Shown piece by piece: positions 11,926 to 23,330 of a stretch of DNA of 64,000 nt. The translations under genes were made by a program, and so were the position numbers. Location: NCBI GenBank assembly GCA_003508835.1, contig PUFA01000313.1, positions 62,001 to 126,000 on the forward strand, in the 5' to 3' direction. Source of the DNA: Eonycteris spelaea. Lineage: Eukaryota > Chordata > Mammalia > Chiroptera > Pteropodidae. The notes under the pieces are model-generated. The model did no database searches. It was not told the DNA's origin and saw only the letters and a program-made list of their open reading frames with translations. The stretch's first letter is position 1. Every line of letters starts with the position of its first letter.

Positions 11926-12825
11926 TTACTCTAAAGCCTCCTTTTGTATCTTATTACTCTTGGGGGAAATATTGACAGTTTAAAGTTCATTAGACCTAAA
12001 GTCTTAATAGATGGGTTCATCTTTATTCTCTTTATCAATATGGACAACATCTTAATTTGCACACCTTGAATGGAAGTAAAAAAAGAGTCTCAATAAAAGA
12101 GATGATGCCAGTGGGAATGGGAGGCAGCTAGAGTGCTATAAGCAGAAACTCTAGAGCCAGACTACTTGATTAAACAAGTTAATAATTAGTACAAATAGTT
12201 CTTAGACAAGATAGTTATAATTTCTGCATAATATTATTTGATATGCCAAGAAATTAGAAGTCACACAGAGAATTATGAGGAAAAGATATGTTCCAAGAAG
12301 TTAAAGTGACAGAAAAGTGCAATTATGTTAGATACGCTATTATCCAATAATAGTTTCTTTGTGCCATGGTCTAATACTACCACTATTACTTTCTCACTGT
12401 ATACATTAGAGTAAACGTTTCTTTGGATTGATGACATGTCAGGCCCTGACCCACAATAATGATATATGATGTCTCTAACAAGAGAAGTTCAGAATATTGA
12501 GATTCTACTACTGACTCCAAAAGTTTACAGTAGCTTCCAGAGTAAATCAACATGCAACCTAATTATATTTATTGAGATTTTACCTACAAATTAATTTTCA
12601 TTTGACCAAATTCTGCAATACTACTGATTAAACTTCAGTTAATAAGGGAATCAGAAATGCAAAGTAACTGAATTTTATAATTAATATATATTTTGTAATT
12701 AATGTATAGGCAATGTACTGAATATTAATCAGGATGTCCTTTTAGTTTTATTACACAACTAATTAGCTGGTCACAATAAAGATAGACACAAAATAGTATT
12801 TTCCCCCATATCAGTAATAGCTAGT
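11926..12825. other. Unassigned AT-rich sequence
   Basis: Nothing named with confidence. Around 12127-12170, AGTGCTATAAGCAGAAACTC then AGAGCCAGACTACTTGATTA may be the 5' part of a MIR. The rest is AT-rich, with no open frame of note. Confidence 0.35.
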
Positions 12826-12829
12826 TAAA

Positions 12830-13165
12830 AAATATATTTTAAGAATTCCATTTATAATAATAAGCTAAACTCTAAAGTTTAACAAATAACAATCTTAACA
12901 ATGAATGTGTGAGGCCTTCGTGAAGGAAGCTGTAAAACTATACTGAAGTCATCAAGAAAACTTGACTAAATGGAGAAAGATATTATGGTGTTGAATTGGA
13001 GGTCTCAATATTATAAAACTATTTATTTCTTTACAAAGTAATTAATAAATTTAATGAAACCCCAATGAAAATCATAACAGATGTTTTTACAGTTGACATT
13101 TGAAATCAAAATATTATCTAGAAGAACAAAAGCACGAGAAATGACAAAAATAAGATTTCTCATGA

Positions 13166-13172
<7 letters not shown>
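12830..13172 (+). mobile_element. L1 ORF2 remnant (old), interrupted by a microsatellite repeat
   Basis: GGAGGTCTCAATATTATAAA followed by AATGAAACCCCAATGAAAAT corresponds to the region of L1 ORF2 with 'gactcaatattgttaagatg ... caatcccaatcaaaatccc'. Decayed, with stops. It is cut at 13172 by the TG-run element. Confidence 0.65.
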
Positions 13173-13174
<2 letters not shown>

Positions 13175-13219
<45 letters not shown>

Positions 13220-13224
13220 TGTGT
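13175..13224. repeat. (TG)n microsatellite
   Basis: TG run broken once by GG at 13213. It directly adjoins the head of an interspersed repeat (next entry). Confidence 0.95.
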
Positions 13225-13280
13225 AAATATATATAAAATCTCCTATTGGCTGCATTTCTCAAGGAAACACTGACTAACAC
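13225..13280 (-). mobile_element. Head of a mammal-wide interspersed repeat
   Basis: Read on the minus strand it begins GTGTTAGTCAGTGTTTCCTT and continues to CCAATAGGAG before the CA run. It is the same head as the longer copy at 35530-36115 (TAGTCAGGG...GAGAAACAGAACC). I recognise the family but cannot give its name with certainty. Confidence 0.55.
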
Positions 13281-13619
13281 ATGGCAATAGAATGTTATCA
13301 CAGCTGCCTTCCTGACACTGTGATGTTGTTTTCTCTGCTAAAAATTATCACACAGATATGAAACAATAGATAAAATACTGCTCTATCTACAACTGATGCT
13401 GAATTGTTGGCAAGGGTGCACCTTCCTCAAGGGTGGATGAAAAGCTAGCTAACCTTGGTGACCAGCTTCTCTTTTTCCAGGTACCTAAAAAGGAGCTGCA
13501 TATAATCTTGCTTACTTGTCGCTTTTGGTTTTCAGTTACTTTGTAAGAGAGATAAAAATGAAAATTCATCCTGGCATTTTAAGCATTTCTCTGGAACTTA
13601 TTTAATAATTATTTTATAG
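13281..13619. other. Unassigned sequence
   Basis: No repeat or gene recognised. A 60-codon minus-strand frame (13387-13569) has no supporting feature. Confidence 0.4.
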
Positions 13620-14080
13620 ATTTGCTGCGTTATCTAATTATTCCTTATTTTTGTCTGTTTGGTGCTGAGCAGAGTGTAAGGCCCTTGCTTTGTCTTTCTC
13701 TTGTGCTTGAGCCCTGAGATTTCGTACAGCATTTGAAATAAATCCTTTGATTCCGGATGTCTCTTAGCAGGCAGCAGAGTCACCTGGCATGTCGGTACTG
13801 CCATTTCTTTCATTGTACAGCACTAACCCACTATAAGCTCACTTTTCACATAATCGGTAATAGTATATATGGTTTGTTGTGTACTGGACTATATATAGAT
13901 TAGCTGTCAGGCCTGTCAGGAGAGAGTTATCTTTAGTTTGGCACAAACTAATGTAGCAAATGTAAATCTCAGTCTAAACATTCAAGTATGCGAGAAAAAT
14001 TACCTTCCTTATTTCTTTTAAATCAGCTTAATGCTAACATTGAGGCCACATGTTTATGCATTGCTATGATATTCCAACTC
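13620..14080. other. Repeat-poor segment with retained CpGs; candidate conserved non-coding DNA
   Basis: About 460 bases with no recognisable transposon and a higher CpG count than its surroundings (for example TTTGCTGCGTT, GATTTCGTAC, GATTCCGGATG, CATGTCGGTAC, TAATCGGTAA, GTATGCGAG). Complexity is balanced. Retained CpGs and lack of repeats are what one expects of constrained regulatory DNA, but this is inference. There is no open frame. Confidence 0.35.
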
Positions 14081-14274
14081 AGTCATTACTGTGATGCTCT
14101 CCCCAACTCAGAATAGTGGAAGAATCTGGATGACTTTAGAGCTCGCCCAGAAAATAATAATTATAACCACCATCACCACAAGGCAAAGATATATAACAGT
14201 TACTTTGTATCAGTAACTGTTGTATGTGGTTTTTATATATTAATATGAGGGCTTCTTACTCAGGTCTGTTGGAC
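14081..14274. other. Unassigned sequence
   Basis: No named repeat. Contains a short inverted repeat, AACAGTTACTTTG...CAGTAACTGTT, near 14196-14220. Confidence 0.35.
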
Positions 14275-14275
14275 T

Positions 14276-14328
14276 TTGTAATGGGCTGGACTGTGTCCCC
14301 CAAAATTCATATGTTGGAAGCAGTTTAT
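14276..14328 (+). mobile_element. MaLR (MLT1/MST-type) LTR, 5' tip only
   Basis: ATGGGCTGGACTGTGTCCCC then CAAAATTCATATGTTGGAAG is the start of a MaLR LTR. The rest of the LTR is absent. Confidence 0.7.
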
Positions 14329-15245
14329 TTGTTTTCCAAATGAAAAAAAATCATAATTTATATCAGTCACTACACATTTATGACTTTACCTTTTTTTCCT
14401 AGAAGAATAGGCTTATTCCTTTATTCTGTTTTGAAGCTTAGAGAAATGTGAAAACATTCAACAGGATGTGGTATACGAGATATGTCATTCTTATAATGAT
14501 TTAGCTCTGAGTAGCTCTTGATTGAAAGTTTAATCTATAGATACGGGTGATGTGTAGTTCATTGTATGTTCTGCTTGGCAAATTTTTAAAGATACCTTAA
14601 GGTATTGCTGATTGACAAATGAGATGTTATTTCTTTGAAGTAAAAAGCTGTATCAGATTGCTGGTAATGCTAGAACAGTGATGGACTATTTTAATTACAT
14701 ATAAAGTGATTACTGATAACAAGGAATAGCTGAGAGAAGATGGGATTGAACCATTTATAAGTAGTGTAAAGCTATCTGGATGGTTCAGGCATGTTTTTAA
14801 AGATGATTCTTTCTTTCTTTGATTTTGAGGAACAAAAAGGTTGTAAGGTTATGAATTAACTTTCCAATCTGTCAGTATTGTATTACAGAGAGATTTGGAA
14901 AGCTCAAAGCAATATTTCACTCATAGTTGAAAATCCACATAAAGGGCACATTCCCATGGTTCTGTTTCTTATGCGGTCAGTGCAGCAGTAGAATGTAGCA
15001 CATCGTTTTTATGGTATATTTTCAAGTTTTTCTTGATGAAAAACAAGTTGGAAGTTACAACTATAAAAGTTTCCAGGTGTTCCTGTTAGGAATTCATGAA
15101 CTGAGATGATGTAAATGATATTCTTTCACAATCACAATAAAACTATTGTCTTCTTAAGTTTAAAGAGGGCAGTATTTTCTGTTTTTAACACCTATAGGCT
15201 CTCTCCCACTTCAGTACCCCATCCTTTTTGTACCTATATATTTGT
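14329..15245. other. Unassigned sequence
   Basis: About 0.9 kb AT-rich sequence without a recognised repeat, gene or RNA. Confidence 0.4.
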
Positions 15246-15249
15246 TATG

Positions 15250-15482
15250 TTCATTGATTCATTGTATCATTCAATGAATATCGACTGAGCACCTATGATA
15301 TTTCAGGTACCATGCCAGATCTTGGGGATTTAGCAGTAAATGTGATAGATGCAGGCTCAGCCTTAATGGAGTTATGTCCTTGTGGGACAGATTGGCATTA
15401 AATAGTCAAAAAATGGGTAGAAAATGACAACAAAGGCAAGTGGCACAGTGGCTTGTGACATGGGGTTAAGGATAATTTGATC
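15250..15482 (-). mobile_element. L2 LINE 3' end, antisense, left part
   Basis: GAATATCGACTGAGCACCTA, CAGGTACCATGCCAGATCTT and CAGTAAATGTGATAGATGCA match the reversed L2 3' terminus. The copy probably resumes at 16430. Confidence 0.75.
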
Positions 15483-15670
15483 TAGGATCTTAGGAGTTCT
15501 GGAAAGAAATGTCACTTTGTAAGAAAACTTTTACTCTCAGAACTTTTCCTGATTTTGTTGAAGACGACTACATTCCTTATATATAAATCTGGTTCGCACA
15601 CATTGATTATAATATAAAAGTCTGAATTCAGATGTCAGTTCCATGTTTGAAATTCAAACATGAGATGGCT
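15483..15670. other. Unassigned short spacer
   Basis: No recognised feature. Confidence 0.35.
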
Positions 15671-15671
15671 T

Positions 15672-15830
15672 TAAAAATAATTTTATTGAAGTATACATAC
15701 ACAAAAGTGCACATATAATCAGGTATCTCAATGAACTATCAAAAAGTAAACAGATCCGTTTAACCAGCATTCAGATCAATAACTAGAACATCCCCAGTTC
15801 CCTGGAAGCCCACCTCATGCCACCTCTAGC
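15672..15830 (-). mobile_element. Ancient L1 3' end, antisense
   Basis: ATTTTATTGAAGTATACATA, then GATCAATAACTAGAACATCC, match the reversed 3' end of older L1s (tattgaggtataattgac ... tagaacatttccatcac). Confidence 0.65.
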
Positions 15831-16428
15831 TCTGTTATTTCAAAACAGATTGATGGTTCCTTGTGCCTGGGAAACTCAGCCCACAGATATCCAATTGCCC
15901 TCATGTGCCTGGACAATGTAGTCCCTGCTTGCCTAGTCACTCCTGATAAGACTTGGGATGATGCTAAATTGGTCCCATAAGAGGCAGGCATGATAGACAT
16001 CTTTCTGGGGTGCCCTAAGGCACAATGTCCATGTAGTTAATATGGGAGGCCTCAGACCAAATGATGGCCATTTCTCCTGACCAGACAAGGAAAGACTATT
16101 TCCTTAGAAACTGTGGACTGTCAGACTGGTTTCATCTATCTTTCTTGACTGTCGGTGTGCATTAAACTCTACCTGGATGGGGAATATTTGTAATCTTTAA
16201 TTCCTCTATTTGTCTAAGGAACCTCCTCTCTTTTCTCCATAGGGCCTTGCTTGGGAAGTTGGAGGCAACATCATGGTGTACACAATTTTTATCTACTACC
16301 TGTCACTTTGTTTTCTGGATGAAGGCCTGCCTGTTCATTAGAAGGAAAACACTGTGCTCTTAGCTCAACCAACACAACTAGAAAATTAGTCCTTAAGCAG
16401 TCCAATACACCTAGTCACGTATGTCAGG
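15831..16428. other. Unassigned, higher-GC insert between L2 pieces
   Basis: About 600 bases of higher GC content than the surroundings, lying between two L2 pieces. GTGCATTAAACTCTACCTGG at about 16157-16176 recalls the polyadenylation region of an LTR, so an unrecognised LTR is possible. A 61-codon minus-strand frame (15815-16000) shows no domain. Confidence 0.35.
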
Positions 16429-16429
16429 G

Positions 16430-16660
16430 AAGAATTCTTAAAGTATGATACCTTACCTGATATCTGGAGGATGAGCCAGAGTTAAGGAGACTAAAAGGGA
16501 AAGCCTTGTAGGCCATTTTATGATTTTCCCCTTTATATTAAATGTAATGGAAGCCTCCTCTTTAATTAGAAAAAAATACATTTGTGTAAAACGATCAAAT
16601 TTGTATTTTGAAACAGATCAATCTAGCTAAAGTATGGAGATCAGAGTGTTGTGGCTTGAG
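16430..16660 (-). mobile_element. L2 LINE, antisense, right part
   Basis: GCCTTGTAGGCCATTTTATG, TAATGGAAGCCTCCTCTTTA and GATCAATCTAGCTAAAGTAT match the reversed L2 upstream of the 3' terminus, continuing from the 15250-15482 piece. Confidence 0.65.
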
Positions 16661-16667
16661 TGTAGTA

Positions 16668-16862
16668 GCACCAATAATAGCTAACAAGTATTAAGTACTT
16701 ACGGAGTGATTTACATATATCAACTCATTTAACACCCTGTGTATAGATTCTGTTCTTATTTCCTTCCACAGAGAAGGTCACACCAGTATAAATAGCAAAG
16801 CCAGGATTTGAATCCATGCAGACTGTCCTCACAACCCAAGCATCTGAAAACACTATGCAGAG
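16668..16862 (-). mobile_element. MIR SINE, antisense
   Basis: AATAGCTAACAAGTATTAAG, TATATCAACTCATTTAACAC and AAAGCCAGGATTTGAATCCA match a nearly full-length reversed MIR. Confidence 0.85.
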
Positions 16863-17695
16863 CTGGCTTACATACCTTCATATGTATATGCTGATACTCA
16901 ACATGAGGTAGGCTGAGGAAGTTTCTCCAATAGATAAATTCCTCTACTTTTCTAGTGTATTTGGGGATGATGGGTATGACTATACAACTCTTTCCAAGGG
17001 AGGAAGATACTGGTATGGCGACTATAATTTTTTTCTTTCTTCCTCACATTACCTCAACTTTGTTTTTCATACCTGATCTAATAATCACAGGACCAGGACT
17101 GTAACTACAAGTGCTATAAACAGGGATGGTTTTTAAACAAGAAACTATGCATTTACATATTTATGTCAGAATTCCTAAGGACTTGATGGAGTCATGCCTT
17201 CACTGTATCTGGCAAAGTTGGAGTTGACTGTGAATACTTCTGTGTTGCCTAGTGGTTACAGCAGCCCACTAGTTATATGCCTGTGTAACCCTTTCCTGTA
17301 TGGTTGGGAGTGGGCCAAGGGGAGGTATGTGCTACACTATTATTGCTATCTGCAATGTAGACCAGCACAGTGGCTGAACCTCATGTTCTTTCCAGAGGTG
17401 GAAAAGTTTATGTATAAATGGAGAAAAGGAAGAATAGTAGCTGAGGGTAAAAAAAAGGCTTATGTAATGAGGGAAATCCAATATTACATTAACACCTTGA
17501 AAGGGGCTCAGAGCAAGAGATGATATTGTCTCTTAGTTCACTTATATATACCCACTGGATATCTGAAAGGGTGAAGCCTTATATTGCTGAGACTAGACAA
17601 GGTTGAAAAGAAGCCTGCAAACCTGAGTGACCTCTCTCGGGGACACATTTTCACATGATATGATGATAGACTGCACTACTTAGTAATGACTGAAT
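16863..17695. other. Unassigned, with a 109-codon open frame
   Basis: An open frame on the + strand runs 17194-17523 and starts MPSLYLAKLELTV. It has no domain, signal peptide or family I recognise, no CpG-rich promoter and no splice context. The segment directly precedes an LTR-like repeat, so it may be part of an old retroviral element. I do not call a gene. Confidence 0.4.
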
Positions 17696-17699
17696 GGGA

Positions 17700-18290
17700 C
17701 TCTAGGGATGTGCCATTATCTTTTAATTGTTATGATCCTTTTGTTATAAAGGATCCATGGTCAAAGACCAGGTTGTGGCCTGTGGTATAATAAGAAATAT
17801 ATTTGATCTTTGCTCCTGGTTCTTGACACAGAGCAACTGGAATTTTCTGAGTAACAAAAAGTGTCTTTTGTTATTTGTGACAAGCCCCTTCTATCACAAT
17901 TAAAATAATGCTAGGGAGGTAACTCAGAGTGGGCTTCTAGATAGCCTCAGGATGGGACTGGTCATCAGAAATACCATGTGATTAAATTGTTGAAAATTTC
18001 AGCTCCTCCCACTGACCTCTTGGAAGAAGAAGGAGGAGGTCTGGGATTGAGTTCTGTAAAAACTCTTTAAACAGTAAAACTCAGAGAACCTCCAGGTTGG
18101 CAAATACATTGAGGTGTTGGGAGGTGGTCCCCTGAAGAGGGTATGGAAGTTCTGTACTCCCCAACCTCCATACCTTCCTTTTCCTATGCATCTTTTCCAT
18201 TTGGCTGTTTCTGAGTTGTGTCCTTTTTAATAGTAATAAAAAAATCAATTGACTATAAGTACATGGGTTTATTTCGGAACTCGTTACCAT
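17700..18290 (+). mobile_element. LTR-like mammal-wide repeat, family not named
   Basis: Blocks such as TTCTTGACACAGAGCAACTG, TGACAAGCCCCTTCTATCAC, CTCCCACTGACCTCTTGGAA, GAGAACCTCCAGGTTGGCAA and GTCCTTTTTAATAGTAATAA form a pattern I recognise as recurring in placental genomes, with a polyadenylation-like end. I cannot give the family name with confidence. It contains no coding sequence. Confidence 0.5.
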
Positions 18291-18645
18291 TTTTAATGGA
18301 GGTGTTTAATCCATTTTGATGCAATGTGACATTTTATATATTTTGGTTAGTGTCTACAATTTTATTTATTTTTGAGTTTATTCTCTTTATTCTTCTGTGT
18401 CCCCTTTCCTGCCTTCTATTGAATTACTTGACTATTTTTCAGTAATTTTTTTAGTGTTTCACTTAATTATGTGAACTGGCTTTAATTATATCTCTTTGTA
18501 TTGGAAGATGATTTAGATGTCAAATATAATTTAGTATCTTCCATGTATACTATATCATTATGTATTTTTAAAAGGGGTATATTGATATATTATTGGCTGT
18601 TTTTAGTTGACAATTTTGTTTCCTTTTTGTGATTTTCTCATGTTA
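18291..18645 (-). mobile_element. Ancient L1-like sequence, antisense
   Basis: GGTGTTTAATCCATTTTGAT, TCCTGCCTTCTATTGAATTA and TTAATTATATCTCTTTGTAT follow the same T-rich antisense pattern as 5900-6300. Low identity. Confidence 0.45.
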
Positions 18646-19120
18646 AGTTATTCCTAAGAGTGTTAAGTTGGGGCCACATTTGAAGGGAATTGGAAGCCAA
18701 ATAGAGTAGTTCAGATACATTATTGACTTTAATAAAAGACTCAGATACTACCTCCAAAGCAAATGCAAAACTTTGGATATGATTAGGATACAATAAATTC
18801 AGTGGGAGACTTACACAGAATTTAATGTTATTGTTACAGTGTTTTAATTCTTACTCCAATGTTTTGATTTCCTATTCCAATTCTCTATCAAACTGTTACT
18901 CTGAGGAGTGTATCTCTATGCCTATTGTTGGACTTATAGGCAGTAACATGTTTCTCCCTCTGAGGAAATGTGACTTGACAGTCTAAATTGGTACAATATC
19001 TTCTGTTTATTTATAATACTAGGAGCATTTTCATTTACCATCAGGTAAGCAAAACCAAGTCCAGAGTCAGTATCTCTTCTTGTCAAGACCCAGTTGCAAT
19101 CCTCTGGGTCTAAATAATTC
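18646..19120. other. Unassigned sequence
   Basis: No gene or named repeat seen. Confidence 0.4.
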
Positions 19121-19124
19121 CTGG

Positions 19125-20120
19125 GTCAAAGGTGAAATCACAAAATAAATTAGAAAATATTTTGAGCAAAATAATAATGAAAACAGTGTATCAAAAGTTG
19201 TGGAACACAGACAAAACAATGCTTAGAGGGCAACTATATACTTTTAAATGCTTATATGTGGAAAAATTAAACCAGTGACCTAAGGCTCGACTTTACTGTG
19301 ATTGAAGAAAATGAAAAGTAAACCTAAAATTAGTAGAAGGAAAGAAATAATGATAAGAGCAGAAAACAATAAAATATAACACAGAAAAATAATAGAGAAA
19401 ATTGACTTAGCTAAAAGCTGTTTTTTTCCAAAGATTAACAAAATTGATAAACCCTTGCTAGACTAATCAATGATAATATAAGAATAATGTGAACAATTTT
19501 GGTAACTATAACAAAATAAGCAATTTTTTAAAAAGACAATTTACTAAAATTAACATTTCATTTGTTGATTGTTTCCTTTAAATAAACTGAACTGATCAAA
19601 AAACCTTCTCCAAAAGAAAACTGCTGTAAAACATTCAGAGTTTAAGGAAGAAATAATACCAGCCTTAAACATTTTCAGAAAATAGAAAAGGGAGCACTTC
19701 TCAACTTTTTCATGAACTAACAAAAGTCTAACACTAAACCTTACAAAGAATTTTGAAAAAAACATTTCAAACCAATATTCCTTCTAATATAGACCAAAAA
19801 CTCTAATAAAATATTGTCAAATAGATAACAGTACATAGATAGGGTAATAAATCATGAACAAGTAAGTTTTAATCACAAGAATTCAAGGTTGGTTTAACAT
19901 TTAAAAAGTAATCACCTTAATCATATTTGGAGCATAAAAGAGAAACTCATTACCATTTCATTAAGTGTGTAAAGAAAATATCAAATAAAATTTAAAACCC
20001 ATTCATGGTAAAATCTTTCACCAAAATAGGAATAGTAGGCATCATTCTTCAAATGGATAAAAATCACCTATGAAAAACTTACAGCAAATATCCTATTTAT
20101 TGGTGAAAATAGTCTTGTCT
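19125..20120 (+). mobile_element. L1 ORF2 remnant (old), ~1 kb
   Basis: GGTCAAAGGTGAAATCACAA, AGTAGAAGGAAAGAAATAAT, AACAAAATTGATAAACCCTT, CAAGAATTCAAGGTTGGTTT and AACTTACAGCAAATATCCTA follow L1 ORF2 order through the reverse-transcriptase domain. Every frame has stops and small indels, consistent with great age (L1M4/ME-like). Confidence 0.8.
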
Positions 20121-21940
20121 TATCTTGTAGTATATTCCACAGTGTGATAAAATTATAGAAAATACATATAAATGTTTATAAACCAAAATTCTGAAACAAG
20201 TCTATTGTATCTAAGGATTTACCTTAATAAGAATATTGTGTGAACTTAGATGCAAGTATCATTCTGCATTTACTTACAAAGTGTTAAAAATGATTCACAG
20301 AAATTTTCATTAGTACAATTTTATGGCAACTAATGGTTAGCTTGATACTAATTCACATTTTCTTTCTATGTGATCATAAATCTGTCCTTTAAGTTATAAA
20401 TTCCTATATTACAGACAAATGACAGACTTACATGTTCAATTAATCTACAAGAGTGTTCCCCAGGAAGTCATCCACAGATACATAGGGATACAAACACAAG
20501 CAGATCATTGGAAATGGTCAATTACTTCCCTCTCTGAGGAGGAGTTAAACTGCTTATTTATAGTCATAGACACACATGAATATGAAATAACTATAGGTCC
20601 AAATAAATACATGTGAACAACTTCTGCAGGTAGAATCATACAGAATAAGGAAGCTCTACAAATAGACAGAACCCCAAGAGAGTGTATAATTCCTCATTTT
20701 AATTCAGTTTTTTTTAAATAGAGGTGTTTGCCATTCTTTAGACATCATGAATAAAGACCAGTAATGACATTCACTTCTCTTCCTTTTACACTGGGGTTTT
20801 GCAGCCACCAACCCACAACATTTCTTAAACAAAAGAAGCACTTCCAGTTGTCTGCAGGTCTACTGCTATACCTCATCTTTTGACATTTCATGGACTTTCA
20901 GATACAAAGAGTAGAGCCACAGCTGGGATACCATGTTCAAGCCTGAAACAGATCTTTCAGAGGTTTTAAAATGCAATCACTAGTCCTATCAGTTTCCAAC
21001 TGGCAGGCATATAAAAGTGGAGTCTGATTCTCATAATATAAAGATTCCTTAAAGATAGGCTTTGTTATGTGGCATCTCTGAAAATATGCCCAGTTTATAT
21101 ATTCTCAGCTCAAATTCAATAGCTGGTCTTAGTAGCTTGGGAAGAGGGAGGTTAGGAAGGATTTTGGGGTCCAAAAGGTGCTCCTATGTGGCATTCATCA
21201 ATTAAGAATTGTTCTCTGCTCTAGTGGTTCCTCAGACTGTGATCACATCTAGGTAAAACTGCCAAAAACTGTGGAAGCATGTAACTCAATTGTTAAAAAC
21301 ACAATTCTCACACAAATGTATGCTGAGTATGTGTCAAAGTTTCATTCAATTCACTATTGAGAGAACCAAAGAAATGACAGTGTTAGCAACAAACGAATTT
21401 GAGAAACTTGGACTTACAGAATTCTTGGGGACAGAAATGTGGAAAAACATTTACTGGGTTAGATACAAAACTCGTTACTATCCTATCAGGCAATAAAACC
21501 ATAACTTCTGGTATGATTTTCTTCATCAGATGGAAAACCCATCTCTTCACCCTTTTAATGGTCTACATTTTAAGGTACTGTAGAATATCAGGGCTCTGAT
21601 GATCAGATAAAGCTTCATTTCCTGAGAGTCTAGGACTTTGAATGTGCTCAATAGGAAATTATAACATGATATTAAAGGTCATATAATGATATTTTTGCTT
21701 TGTCTTTAGGTTTTGGATTTTTTCCTGGAAGCTCAGAACAAGTGATTTCTATGGAATGGTATGGAAAGGATAGAGGCAATTCTTAAATGCAATGTAAGCA
21801 TATTACAAGTCAAAAACATTGAATCATGAGTAGTATTGAAATGTTTACTATTAATATTTGAAAGGAATTATAGATATACCTCTAATCACATCATACTCAT
21901 CTGCATTCTAATATGAATTCTTGTGTGGAAGAAAGTATTT
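20121..21940. other. Unassigned, mostly repeat-poor sequence
   Basis: About 1.8 kb without a confident repeat. Overlapping + strand frames of 65-68 codons (20419-20616, 21290-21496, 21399-21599) show no recognised domain. AGGCATATAAAAGTGGAGTC at 21005-21024 is a TATA-like string, but nothing downstream supports a promoter. Confidence 0.4.
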
Positions 21941-21944
21941 GAAT

Positions 21945-22028
21945 CAGAATCTCTGGGAGGAAAAGTGTAGTTTCTAACAGCTCTGCAAATGATTCTAATG
22001 TGCAACTAAGATTAAGAGCTACTTTAGA
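21945..22028. mobile_element. hAT-type DNA transposon fragment
   Basis: GAATCAGAATCTCTGGGAGG and GATTCTAATGTGCAACTAAG recall the inner part of MER-series hAT elements (cagaatctctgggggtgggg ... gattctgatgcaca). Short and degraded. Confidence 0.45.
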
Positions 22029-22475
22029 ATGAAATACTATCCATTTTGACTTCACTGTAAAACAAGACTGACTACATCAATGTCCCACCCAATACACAGT
22101 GTTACTAGATAGCCTATTAGATGTTTGTCACTTCATTCTTAAATATACACTTGCAATCAAAGTATTTGAGGAAACCCTTCAAACTTCAAGAGAAAGACAA
22201 AAATAAATGAACAAGAGGGGAATGTCCTCACACAAATGGAAACTTTTAGGCAGAGGAATTTTAAAATAATTGAATTAGACACTTCAGTATACTAGGCAAC
22301 ACCTTAAGAAAAAAAACACTGCAAGAATCTGAACCCCTGTGACCCACCATGTGAAATTTTTTCATGAAATTTTACATGGAATTAAGAAATTAATTTATGG
22401 CTATTGTTCCAAAGCTGAATATGGCCCAAATAAAACATGCCACCATGCTGGTGCTCACTTTAAAAGCATGACCAG
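22029..22475. other. Unassigned sequence
   Basis: No gene or named repeat seen. Confidence 0.4.
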
Positions 22476-22479
22476 CAGA

Positions 22480-23168
22480 TTCATGTAGGTCCTTAGTATG
22501 CCTGGCAGTACGCTCTGTTTCTCTCAGTCCATTCACTCTCTCACTCTCCCAAGTCCCCCAACCACACACACACCTTCCCTTGACTCCACATCTCCCTAGC
22601 TACTGCTTCAATATTTTTAAAGTAACATTCCGAAAGAGTTGTCTACACTTCCTCCCCATTTCTCTTCCCATTCTTCTTTGAACTTTCTCCGCTCAGGCAT
22701 TTGTTGCCATCACTTCATTGAAACTGTGCCTGTCAAGGTCACTGTCAGGCACCACATTGCCAAATTAAATGGTCCATTCTCAGTTTTCATTTTATTTGAC
22801 CCATCAGCAGCATTGACACAATTATGCCTTCCTCCATGAATCACTGTGTTCACTTGGCTTCAGGGATACAACTTCCTATATCATCGTTCATTTCTTATTC
22901 TACTTTAATGATTTCTCCTCATCTGTCTTACTAATAACTGCTGGAGGGCCTCTTACCTAGTCATTGGTCCTCTCTCTTCTCCACTTACCCTCCCTCCCTT
23001 GATGGTTTCAACTGTACAGTTTTATATATCATCTAAAAGTTACCCATTTTTCTATAGCATAGAAAGGACTCCTAAATTTATATCTCCAGTCTGATCTCTC
23101 TCTAGAACTCCAAGCACTCATTTCTAATAATTCACTCGAATTGTCTACTAGGATCTCTTTTTTTAACA
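22480..23168 (+). mobile_element. L2 LINE, reverse-transcriptase region
   Basis: CTTCCTCCCCATTTCTCTTC, CATCACTTCATTGAAACTGT, GTCAAGGTCACTGTCAGGCA, TTTATTTGACCCATCAGCAG, ACTCCTAAATTTATATCTCC and CTCCAAGCACTCATTTCTAA follow the ORF2 reverse-transcriptase stretch of L2 in sense. Conserved L2 words survive, but the frame is broken; the longest frame is 66 codons (22639-22839). Confidence 0.85.
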
Positions 23169-23209
23169 ATAATAAAACCTTGACTTTAATATTTCTTATA
23201 TATCGAACA

Positions 23210-23330
23210 ACATTGAGATGATCATATATCCTGGTTTATGACTGTTGGTTATTTTTAGTGCTGCTTTCACTATCAAAAATGTTCCTGTTTGGATGAAAAA
23301 GTATATGGTTACTCAAAGGAGCATAATTCT
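23210..23330. mobile_element. hAT-type DNA transposon fragment
   Basis: GATGATCATATATCCTGGTT near one end and GAAAAAGTATATGGTTACTC near the other are imperfect inverted ends. The middle (AAAATGTTCCTGTTTGGATG) recalls the small non-autonomous hATs whose ends read 'tggtcaccc ... cgggacagtcccgg'. Confidence 0.5.

Noticed and set aside
21005..21030. TATA-like string as a promoter
   Set aside because: Single AT-rich word in AT-rich DNA without CpG island, initiator context or a gene downstream.
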